A stretch of DNA of 26,204 bases, from the IMG/VR virus record IMGVR_UViG_3300020204_000325, positions 1 through 26,204 of that record; one strand, 5' to 3'. Every line of letters starts with the position of its first letter. Position 1 is the first letter of the stretch. A program made the position numbers and the translations under genes. The notes below the pieces were generated by a model. The model made no database searches and had not been told where the DNA came from. It saw only the letters and a program-made list of their open reading frames with translations. Source of the DNA: a virus. This document shows positions 1 through 10,200 of this stretch, piece by piece.

Positions 1-74
1 TTGAAGTTTCATTCCGTCTGCTTCCAAACGATAACGGCTCTTATGGTAAGATCGTTGATCGTACGGTAGCATAA
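1..74 (+). CDS. 3' end of probable major tail (tube) protein, partial
   Basis: An open frame enters from the left edge (codons in phase from base 3) and ends with TAA at 72-74, giving 23 C-terminal residues that include LLPNDNGSYGKIVDRTVA. Too little remains to recognise a domain. The identity is inferred from position: in siphoviruses the gene just before the tail assembly chaperones and tape measure is usually the major tail protein. The strong terminator right after it fits the end of an abundantly expressed structural gene. It could be another tail-completion or structural protein. Confidence 0.5.
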   Translation, partial: EVSFRLLPNDNGSYGKIVDRTVA

Positions 75-95
75 AACTACAACTTAATAATACAG

Positions 96-134
96 AAGGC
101 CCAAGACCCTTGAAAGTCTGGGCCTTTTGTTTTT
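96..134 (+). terminator. Rho-independent terminator after the tail protein gene
   Basis: Bases 96-107 pair with 116-126. The stem is AAGGCCCAAGAC against GTCTGGGCCTT with one bulged A at 104 and an 8-base loop (108-115). It is followed by the T-rich run TTTTGTTTTT at 125-134. This is a textbook intrinsic terminator on the + strand, 21 bases after the stop codon of the upstream gene. It would reduce read-through from the tail-tube gene into the chaperone and tape-measure genes. Confidence 0.85.
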
Positions 135-142
135 GGTATAAT
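134..142 (+). promoter_or_regulatory. Extended -10 promoter for the first chaperone gene
   Basis: TGGTATAAT is a perfect extended -10 element (TGn plus TATAAT, hexamer at 137-142). It directly abuts the T-tract of the terminator. No good -35 lies at 16-18 bases; the nearest TTGAAA (110-115) is 21 bases away and inside the hairpin. The expected transcription start, about 6-7 bases downstream, falls on or next to the ATG at 149, so the transcript would be leaderless or nearly so. The same nine bases occur at 846-854 and 18522-18530. Confidence 0.7.
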
Positions 143-148
143 AAGAAG

Positions 149-835
149 ATGCCTACTCAAATTTACGACAGCACAATTGTTACTTTAGTTGATGGCTCAG
201 AAATATATGTAACTCCTTTAAAAATAAAATATCTTAGACTTTTTATGAAAGAGTTTCAAAGAGTAAGAAATGCTAAAGATGATAATGAGGCAATTGATGC
301 ATTATGTTCTTGTGCAACAATAATGATGAGACAATTTTATCCTAAAATAAAAACACAAGAAGAGTTAGAAAACTCAATAGATCTTCCTACTATATACAAA
401 ATATTAGAATATGCTGGAGGAGTTAGTGTAAATGAAAAATCCCAAGAGTCTGTAAAAGATCAGGCAACAAAAGGAGGGACTACCTGGGAAGAACTAGATT
501 TAGCAGAATTAGAATCCGAAGTGTTTCTTCTAGGAATATGGAAAGACTATGAAGAACTAGAAACCTCTATGTCTATGCCAGAACTAACATCTACTTTAAA
601 AATAAAAAGGGAACTAGATTATCAAAATAAAAGATTTTTGGCTGCTATACAGGGGGTAGACTTAGATAAGGAAAGCGGTAAGCAAAATGCCTGGGAAGAA
701 ATGAAGGCTAGAGTATTCAGTAAAGGAAAGGCTGCAAACTCTAAAGACATATTGGCCCTACAAGGAGCAAATGCACAACAGGCTGGTTTTGGCATAGGTA
801 TGGGCTTAGAATATGAAGATCTAACTAAAAAATAA
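149..835 (+). CDS. Tail assembly chaperone, long form (G-like plus T-like parts)
   Basis: The 228-residue protein probably helps fold or hold the tape-measure protein while the tail tube assembles around it. Residues 1-100 are paralogous to the whole of the next gene: both have (T/I)L(V/I)DG, then PLKI, then LRxFMK(E/K)F, and later LDLPT(I/V)Y. Residues about 113-228 are a second helical part (FLLGIWKDYEELE, FLAAIQGVDLD, then AGFGIGMGLEY) that I associate with actinophage tail chaperones. Both parts lie in one uninterrupted frame, so no ribosomal frameshift is needed. I chose ATG 149 because its sequence aligns with the paralogue's start. A TTG at 110 lies inside the terminator hairpin. No Shine-Dalgarno sits at proper spacing, in keeping with a leaderless mRNA. 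Confidence 0.8.
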   Translation: MPTQIYDSTIVTLVDGSEIYVTPLKIKYLRLFMKEFQRVRNAKDDNEAIDALCSCATIMMRQFYPKIKTQEELENSIDLPTIYKILEYAGGVSVNEKSQESVKDQATKGGTTWEELDLAELESEVFLLGIWKDYEELETSMSMPELTSTLKIKRELDYQNKRFLAAIQGVDLDKESGKQNAWEEMKARVFSKGKAANSKDILALQGANAQQAGFGIGMGLEYEDLTKK

Positions 836-845
836 AACCTCGCTA

Positions 846-854
846 TGGTATAAT
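846..854 (+). promoter_or_regulatory. Extended -10 promoter before the second chaperone gene
   Basis: TGGTATAAT lies in the 44-base gap between the chaperone genes, with the hexamer at 849-854. The predicted start is near 861. That leaves a leader of about 20 bases carrying the strong Shine-Dalgarno AAGGAGG (868-874), 5 bases before ATG 880. No convincing -35 is present. The element is identical to those at 134 and 18522. Confidence 0.65.
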
Positions 855-879
855 TTATGCATACCTTAAGGAGGAATAA

Positions 880-1203
880 ATGGCTACAACTGTGCACGAA
901 GAAAAAGAGATTACTCTCATTGATGGCACAAAAGTTAGTATCAGACCACTCAAAATATCACTTCTGCGTCAATTTATGAAGAAGTTTGAGGGTTTGGCTG
1001 ATGTTCAAGATAATAACGATAAGTCAATGACTTTGCTTATTGAGTGCGTTCAAATTGCTATGAAGCAATATAAGCCAGAGTTATCTGAAGACATTACTAA
1101 ACTTGAAGACTTGTTGGATCTTCCAACAGTTTATCAGGTTATTGAAGCAGCATCAGGAGTTAATCTTTCAGATACAGCACTCTTGGCTCTTTCACAGCAA
1201 TAA
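880..1203 (+). CDS. Tail assembly chaperone, short form (G-like paralogue)
   Basis: This 107-residue protein matches the N-terminal domain of the preceding gene along its full length. Shared positions include LIDG/LVDG, PLKI, LRQFMKKF, a central helix with MKQY/MRQF, and LDLPTVYQVIEAASGV against LDLPTIYKILEYAGGV. It stops where the long form continues into its T-like part. It probably plays the gpG-like role in tape-measure assembly. The Shine-Dalgarno AAGGAGG at 868-874 is among the strongest in the window, and together with its own promoter suggests higher expression than the long form. It lies 25 bases before the tape-measure gene. Confidence 0.78.
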   Translation: MATTVHEEKEITLIDGTKVSIRPLKISLLRQFMKKFEGLADVQDNNDKSMTLLIECVQIAMKQYKPELSEDITKLEDLLDLPTVYQVIEAASGVNLSDTALLALSQQ

Positions 1204-1228
1204 AAAAAATTAATACAGGAGGCGGTTA

Positions 1229-4200
1229 ATGGCAGGAGATGTAAATAGCAACATTTTTATTAATGTTGACACCTCTTCGGCTATGGCACAACTTCGTGCC
1301 CTTGAAAAAGAATTAACTGCTCTTAACCGTGCTCTTGTAATAGGAACAAAGACTGCAGCACAGGCTCAGTCAAAGTATGCACAAGGACTTCTACATAATG
1401 TAAACGCTACTGGTCAGTGGACAGCATCCATGACTAGAATGAGAACTGCAACAGAACAGTTTTCAACAGCACTAGATAGATCTAAATTATCACTTAAAGA
1501 ATATTTCCGTTATGGAATGGCATCTACTAGAACATTTGGTAGGGCATTTGGAAATGAATATAGTACAGTATCAAAACTAGTTGAAAAACGTGTAAAAGTA
1601 TTACAACAACAATATGTTCAGTTAGGACGAGACGCTCAGGGTGCAATGAATGCACTCAAGTTTACACCCAAAGCATTAAACTATAGAGATGTAACAACTC
1701 AGTTAATGATGGCTACGCAACGTCAACAAATTTTCAATAAACTTCTTGACGACGGCTCAACAAAACTTCTAAACTTTGGTAAGAATACACAGTGGGCTGG
1801 TCGTCAGTTAATGGTTGGTTTTACTGTTCCATTACTGCTTTTTGGAAGTCAAGCCATAAGAACATTTAAAGAAATTGAAACTCAAATGATAAGATTTAAA
1901 AAAGTATATGGAGATATCTATACAGATCCAGGTCAAACAGAGCAGGCCCTAAAAAACATAAGAGCGTTGGCAGATGAATATACAAAATATGGTGTTAAGG
2001 TTGCAGATACACTTAAGATGGCTGCAGATGCAGCAGCAGCAGGTAATTCTGGAAAAGATTTAGAACAAATTGTAGAACAAACAAACCGACTTGCAGTTCT
2101 CGGTGGAGTTACACAAGAAAAAGCACTTGAAACCACAATTGCATTAAAGAACGCATTCCAAGTTGGAGCAAATGATTTAGATCAAACAATTAACTTCCTT
2201 AACGCAGTTGAAAACCAGACTGTTGTTGCTCTTGAAGATTTGACAGAAGCGATTCCTCGTGTTGCTCCAGTTGTAAAACAACTAGGTGGAGACGTTAAAG
2301 ATCTTGCATTCTTTATGGCTGCTATGCAAGAAGGTGGTATTAGCGCAGCGCAGGGTGCTAACGCATTAAAATCTGGTCTTGGTTCTTTAATTAATCCAAG
2401 CAAGAAGGCATCAGAAGCAGCAGCAGAAGTTGGAGTTAATATAAGAGGAATTGTTGAGGCAAACCAAGGCAATCTAAGAAACATTGTTGTTGGCTTTGCT
2501 CAAGCACTACAGCCATTAACAGACTTGCAGCGTACCAGGGTTATTGAAGATGTTTTCGGTAAGTATCAGTTTGCACGTATATCAGCACTTTTAAATAACG
2601 TTACAAAAGAAGGAACGCAGGCTGCAAGAGTATTACAACTTGCAAATGCCTCTGTAGAAGAACTAGCAATCTTATCTGAACGAGAATTGGGAGTTCAGGC
2701 AGACTCTGCAATGAATAAATTCGCTGGTGCAGTAGAAAGACTTAAGGCTGCAGTTGCCCCAATAGGAGAAATATTTGCTAAAACATTAACTCCAGCAATT
2801 GAATTTATTACAAAAATGTTTGAAAGATTTAATAAACTTCCAGAAGGAATTAAAAAGGGTATTGCAGTAATTACTGCTGTTGTTGGAGGGCTTGGACCAA
2901 TATTTTTAATGACATTTGGCTTGCTTGCTAACGCTCTTGCTAACACAATGAAAGGATTTAATTTACTTCGTAAAGGATATCAACAGTTGGCACACGGATC
3001 TTCTGATGCTGCCCTAAAAACACAGTACCTAACAAATGAAGAACTAGAAAATATATCTGTTACAAATTCTTTATATTCTACACATGAAAGACTTTCTGCA
3101 GCATATAGGATAGAATCAACCGCCCTTGGAGCATTGATTGCTCAGTATGGCACTGCAACAAGTGCGATGAGAAACTTTTCAATGGCTAATCCAGGACTAT
3201 TTGTTCCTGGCAGAGTTGTTCCTCCAATTCGTCGTGCAGGTGGCGGTACAGTAAGTGGTCCAGGAACATCTACATCTGATTCTATTCCAGCATATTTATC
3301 TGATGGAGAGTATGTAGTAAATGCTAAAGCAGTAAAGCAGTATGGCGTAGATACGTTTGATGCAATGAATGCAAGAAAGTATTCTAGTGGTGGACCAGTT
3401 ATCGGTAAAGATGGAATACCTCGTTTATTTGGTGGAGGATTTTATAGAAGAATTTTGGACGCAATGCTTCCAAAAACCAGACTGGGTGTTGTTCAAGCAG
3501 GTGCAAGCGGATATGATATATCTGGTTTTGGCACAGGAGGTAGACCAAGAGTCGGTGTTGTAGTACCTCCTAGTTCAGCACGTGTAGGAGGATCTCGCCC
3601 ATTAGTATTTACCGAAGATCCTAGTGGAAAAATTAAAGTTGCTTTAAGAGATGATCCAAATAGTTTCTTTTATATAGAAGCAAGGAAAAGATTAAGTTTT
3701 GAAAATTCTATTGATAGTCATGTAGTGGAAAGAATGTCTCGTGGAGATAGTGCAGAAAAAATTTATAACAACTTTAGAGAGCAAATGCTTAGAAATAGAA
3801 GAAGTTTTAGAGGTCAGCCTATTCTTGGAAGAACAGAAACCCCATCAAAATTTTTGTTTGGATTAACTGGATATAAAAAATCTGCATCTAATGCAAAAGG
3901 TGCTCCTCGACATGTTAAAGATGCATTTGAAAAAAAGGCTATAATTTTTGATTCTACAGGGGCGAAAATTGGTTATACCAGAACCAAGGCTGGAGAATTA
4001 TATCAAGAATTAGACAATGAACAAGAAGCAATTAGTAGATGGGTAAGAACTAATGTAGGAAATTTAGATGAAAAACAAATAGCCGCTATAGAAAGATATA
4101 ATAGAGTAGCAGTTTCTCATTTAGATCCTGCAGATAGCCATTTGTGGACTCCAAGAACTGGTAGTCGTGATTCTGCTTTAATTAATCAGGCATTAAATTA

Positions 4201-7200
4201 TGAAAAAGGCAGATTCGGGTCTGGAAATCATATTACTAATCAGCAAGAAGCACAATTATTTTTAAATTATTTAGAAAGTAGATATGCACAATTAGGCGAC
4301 ACAATGCCAGGAACTCAATTGGGCGCATTGCAACTTTTAAGGATGAGACTAAAACCAGACACGAATGGTAAAACATTTTATAAAAGACATGGAATAAAAG
4401 ATACTCAATTAAATTTACAATATACTTCAGTAAGACAAAATCCTGCAACAAAAAAATACTATAACGTAGATAAATTTGGAAATGCCACAACTGAATATGC
4501 AATGGGTGGAGCAGTTCAAAAATATGCAGGCGGAACGACATTTGTTGGTATGCCAAAATCATTTACAAAAGTGCTACAAACAAGAGCGCTTGCAGAAAAA
4601 TTAAATGAGGCAGTTAATGCAAGTAGATTTAAAAATCTTCCAATAACAGATACTGGAGTAAAACTAAAGGATCTTGGAGGCTTTAGTGTTGGAGAAATTT
4701 CAAGAGCAGTAAATGGAGTTTATAAACATCCAGATGGCAGAACTGTAGTTTATAAGGCTGTAGAAAGTGAAGAGGCTGCGCTGGCTGAAATGAGAATGGC
4801 TGCTTTAATGAGAGGTGGCAGTGAACTTAAAACTCCAATGAATCAGTCAATAAAAGTTATTGCTGACCCAACAGATCTAACAAGAAAAAGAAAAATTCTT
4901 GCTATAGAGTCAGACTACGACCCAAGATTTGAAAATCCAACGGGAGAATTTACCAAGAAACAATTTATTAAGCAAACATTGGCTGCTGGTATTCGTGGGG
5001 ATAAGGATGTTAAGAGATCAAACATTAGCGGAGACGATGTAATAGATCAGGGCAACTCTGGAGTATTTGGTACTGCATCAAGTAGATTTAAATATGCAGA
5101 TAGCATGAAGACAATAGAAGAGCAATTGTTAATAAACTTTGGCGCAGTAAAAGGTGGTGCTTCAAAAGATTTTGTAAAGGCTGTTAGAAAGATGGCCAAA
5201 ACAATGGGTTATTCAGCATTTAAAAACGCAATGCTTAAAGAAATTGAAGAGTCTATTCCTAGATATAAAGCAACCATTAACTCATTTAAATTAAATCCAC
5301 AAGAAAGAAAAATATATGATGATTTGGTTGTTCGTTTAGAAAATTCTAAAAATGCAGACTGGAGGAAAGTTTACAATGCTGCTGCTGGAATTCCAGGATA
5401 TGAGGATGGAGTATTTTCTGTACCTGGCCCAAAAGGTGCTGGCGATGTAGTCCCTGCAATGCTTTCTCCAGGAGAAGCCGTAGTTCCAGCAGATCAATCA
5501 CAAAAGTATAGACCACTTATTAAATCAATTATTGCAGATAATGTCCCTGGATATGCAGGATCTAATATCGATGATTGGGGGGACGACGATACTCCAAAAA
5601 GAGGAGGGTCCTATGATAGAACCAGAGTTGATCGTTTCCAAACACGAATGGAAGCAAAGATTGACAGAGCGGCAGACAGATTTGTTGGAACAAGAGTTGG
5701 CGGTTGGATTGATAGAAAGGTAAGACAAAAACAAGAAAGAGAAGATGCTGCAAGAAACGCAGCAAGAGCATCAGCCAGAGCAGTTCCAATGCCAGCATTT
5801 TCAGACTTAAAAGAATCTATTGATAAAAATACTAAGGCTGCTAATGATTCTACAGATGCTTCTAAGAAAAATACACGTGGTGTTTTGCAAAGACTTGGTT
5901 TTGATAGAGGTAATTTAAGTGAGGCAGAAAGATTAGAGAGAACACGAGGTGGCCGTGGATTTTTAAGAGGATTTGCTCCAGTTGCTGACTTTGATAGGAC
6001 TGTAACAAAAAATGGTAAAGAAAAATTTACACTAGCATCATCAGCACAAAAAACTAATGCAAGACAATTAGACAGAATGAATCGTTCTCAAAGACTTGCT
6101 ATGCCATCTATGGGCGTCGCTATGGCCACATCAATGGCTGGAATGTATGCGATGAGCAACCCTGACAAACAGTTTATGGGTATGAACTTAGGACAACTAT
6201 CTGGTCCATTAATGGGAGTATCTATTCTTGCTGGATTATTACCAATGCTTAATAGTCCAATAAAAATGTTAATTGCAGGAGTAGTTGGTCTTGCTGCAAT
6301 ATTTAAGATGCAATCTGCTCAAATTAAACAATCTATTTTAGATGGTCGTGAACAAGGAAAGACTTTACTTACTACAAAAGAGTCATTAGAGGAATTTGGC
6401 AATATCACCAATACTGTGTCTAAAACACAAATAGCAGAAAATGTTAGGGCTTCTAGGACAACAGAAATTGTTCCAGTTAGCATGGATTTTGGTAAAAACT
6501 TTATACTTAATAGTGATTTTGGTAAAAAGTTTCAAGCAGATCTTCAAAAAAATATAGAAACTTTTGGCAAACCTATTGCAGCACAAGTGCTTGGAAATCA
6601 ACTTGCAACAGCAGTTAGTCAAAAAGTTTTAACTGAAGAGCAAGCACAGTCAATCGCAATAGCACTTACTAGAGATCTTAAAGATGCAACATTTGAAATG
6701 CAGGTTCGTGGTAAATTAATTGAACTATTAGGACCCGATGGTAAAAATGTAATAACAGATCCAATAGAGTTGCAATTAAAATTAATATCTAATAAAAAAC
6801 AAATACAGCAAGAAACATTTAAAAATTTGCAAGAAGTCATATCAAGAGAAAGAAATGGGCTTGCTGGATTAGGCGGAAAAGAAGCATTGGCGATGGGTCT
6901 TTCAACAATACCTGCTGCTGGTGCAGGCGCTCTTGCAACTGGAGCGATGTATCGTGGAAAGGTTGTAAATTATAACTTACGACGTGCAGAGGAATTAGCA
7001 TTTAAAGGAAAACGTGCACAACAATTTATGGCTGCTACAGAAATGGCAAGAGGATCTGGAAAGTTGAATATGGCTGCTAATGCAGTTAGAGGTTTAAGGG
7101 TAGGAACACAGATTGCTGGTGCAGGAGCAACTGCAACTGGCGTAGGAGCAGTACCTGGTTTAACCTCTATTATTTTAGGAACTGTTATTTTTGGAGGTAT

Positions 7201-10200
7201 TGAAGCAGGTTTACGTGCATGGCAAAAGGGTAATGAAAAGAAAGCAATTGGAAAGGCTGCGGGAATATACTCTGGAGTCACAACAGAACTACTTAAATCA
7301 ACTCAACAAGGCCTTGACGCTATGAATGCACAGATAGATGATTCAGTTAAGATTCTTGAGGCTAAAAAAAGAATAGCAAAAACTTCGCAAGAGACTGCAG
7401 ATTTAGAAGGACAAATTGCAGTTCTTGAGCAGCAAAGAGCGCAGGGTATAAACAAAATATATGCACAACAGGTTGAAATATTAAATAACCTTGAAACATC
7501 TTTTAATCAGATAGGAAAGTCAACATTTTTTGAAACAATTAGTCCATTTGGAACTGGTCGTGGACAACTTCGTACCAAGTTCTTGGAGTCATTCCAAGAA
7601 GGAACTGATCTTAAATTTAAAAAAGATCCAATAAGTAAAATGTATGTTGAAAGAATGCGTAAAGATTTACAAAAGACTGAATCCATTCAAGGATCTGGAG
7701 GGTCTTCTAGTGCTGCAGCAATGGCATACAATGAACGTCAAAAAGTAGCAAGTGATGTTATAACATTAAAGATAGAAGCACTAATTAACTCAGATGTTTT
7801 AACTGCAGAGCAGGCAGCAGAGGTAGTGTCTAATTTATCTGGTGATAGAGTATTGGCTCAAAAAGAATTAGAAACAATTATTACAGTGCATGGTACAGAG
7901 GGTCTTCAAAGAATGGCTATTCTACAACAGTATATTCCAAAAGAAAAAAATAAGAAAAATCTTCAACTCATGATTCAGTCTTCTAACAGACAAGATGCTA
8001 ATGAAATGATGTCTGCTTTAGAAGAATTGGTAAAACTTCCTTCCTACCTCGGATTTGATATTAACATTGAAACACAAAAAGGAGACATGGAAAGACTTGA
8101 GGGTGTTGGCGAAGAAATTTCAGATCTAAAGAAAATGATTCCAAATGGTCAAATAAGTTTAAAAATATTACAAGATGTACAGCAAAAACTTGGAGGGCCA
8201 GGTAAAAACCTTACATTAGATGCTGCAATTGCACAATGGGAAACATTATCTAAATTACCTAAAAATTTACAGTTTAATGCTATGATCACATTGGGAAGTA
8301 TTCAGCAAAGTGATAGTTTTGATAAAATACTTGATAGAGAATTAGAGGCAGCATTTTATAAGGCAAATCCAACACTTCAAATGAGTTTTGTTGATCCAGA
8401 AAAAGAAAAATCAAAAAAGGCAGCATTAGCAGCATTTAAATTAGAACAAAAAAATATAGATGCAGCAACAAAGGCTTACTTTGCAAAAGTTATGCCAGAG
8501 TTATATGGAACTGCTGTTAAGGATACAGTAAAAACTGGAAAAGGCACGGGAGACGGAAAGGGCAAAGGCCCAGATACAAGTTGGCTATCTGAGTTATTAC
8601 AAAGACTTAAATTATTAAAAGAAGGAAGCATTGATGCAACAGGCTCTATGAAACAATTACTGGGTCAGGTTACAAAATTCTTTGGACCAGGATTGATGTC
8701 TTCGGTAAATCCTTCGTTAGATAAAACTAGGGGAGCACTTTTACAAATTGAGCAGGCTGCTAAAGCGGCTGGAATAACTTTATCGACAGAATTTGTAGAT
8801 TTTATTGAAGGACTAGATGCTGAAAAGTTTGAAGAATTTAGAGATCGCTTCTTATCAATGAGTAACGGAAAAATAGTTGGATTTAAAGGAACAAGCAGTC
8901 AGTTCTTTGGATCTGATGCAGCATATGATCGCAGACAAAAAGCAATAAAAGCAGGAACATTTGACGGATCTCAGCAAAGTCTGTTCGGCCAAGTAAACGA
9001 GGCTTTTAGAACAAAAACAATAGCAGAATTTATTAAAAAACAACAAGACTCTATTAAAGAGAGTAACCTTCAGGTTGAAGCATTTAGAAAATTAACCGAC
9101 GCAACTGGAGAATTTAAATTTGATGCCATGGCAGCAATGGAAGTATTAAAAGATCCAGCCCTGGCTAAGGAAATAGCCCTTGGAAAAAAGATTTTTAGTC
9201 CAGAAGAAAGAGAAGCAATAATTACTTCTATCAATAAAACATATGCAGCAGCATCTGCTTTATCTAAAATTAAGATGATTCAAGATACCGAAGGATTGCA
9301 AAATCAAGTAAAGGCTTTTGATAAGTTATCAGCAGCAGGATATGATTATGCCACTATACTTAAGGTAATAGAAAATGAGGCATATGCCTACGAGATTGCT
9401 AAGGATGGGGTTGACGGTTTATCGGATTCTACAAAGGCTTTAGTAAAAGATACAAAAAATTATATTGATGCACTAACAACCTTAGAGAATACGAAGTTTT
9501 TTGAAGAAAGAACTAACGCTCTTAAACTTAAACAAGATTTTGCTGCAATTGCTCCGTTACTAGTACAGGCAGGAGCAAGTTTATCAGACATACAAGAAAT
9601 ATTAAGCAACCCTAACTTAGCAAAGGCATTTATACAAGAACTTCAAGATGGATCGCTAGATGCTGGAAGAATTAAAGAATATTTAGATCAAATTCCAGAT
9701 TTTAAACAAGTTGACGTAGAACTTAGAATTTCTACAAGAGAGGGTCAGGAAGAGGAGTTTGATAAGTTATTTAGTAAGGCCATGGAATATTATGACTTGC
9801 TAGAAGATAAAATTGAAGATGATTTTGAGCCATTGCTTAAAAATGCTCAAGATGCAATTGATGCCACACAGGAAAAAATTGAAGGTATTAATGATGAAAT
9901 TCAAAAATATCAAGATGAGATTGATGTAAAGCAAAGAAAGATTGAAATAGAAATAACAAGACCTATTGAGATTTTACAAAAAGATTCTGCTGAATTAGCC
10001 AACGATCTTGAGTTAATGAATGTAAGTGCAGATGAGATAACCAAGAAATATGACGAACAGGCAGAAGCGCTTACAAAGGTTTTTGAGATAAACTCAAGAA
10101 TTGCTGATCAACAAAAACAACAATTAAATCTTGCAGGTGCTCTATCTCAAGGAGATATTTCCGCAGCAGCAGCAGCAGCGCAAGAACTAAAAGCATCTCA

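Noticed and set aside
110-148. TTG start 13 codons upstream of the first chaperone gene
   Set aside because: It lies in the loop and stem of the terminator, adds residues with no match in the paralogue, and precedes the promoter.
3600-5400. AGA-rich arginine codons in the tape-measure accessory block as evidence of recent transfer
   Set aside because: The hub gene and the first chaperone gene are similarly AGA-rich, so the contrast with the CGT-containing N terminus does not single out the block.
4236-5798. Open frames on the minus strand inside the tape-measure gene
   Set aside because: They mirror the codon structure of the real gene, lack ribosome-binding sites and have no protein-like composition.
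10160-10185. GCA repeat in the tape measure as a microsatellite
   Set aside because: It is a run of alanine codons in an alanine-rich helical region and only about six units long.
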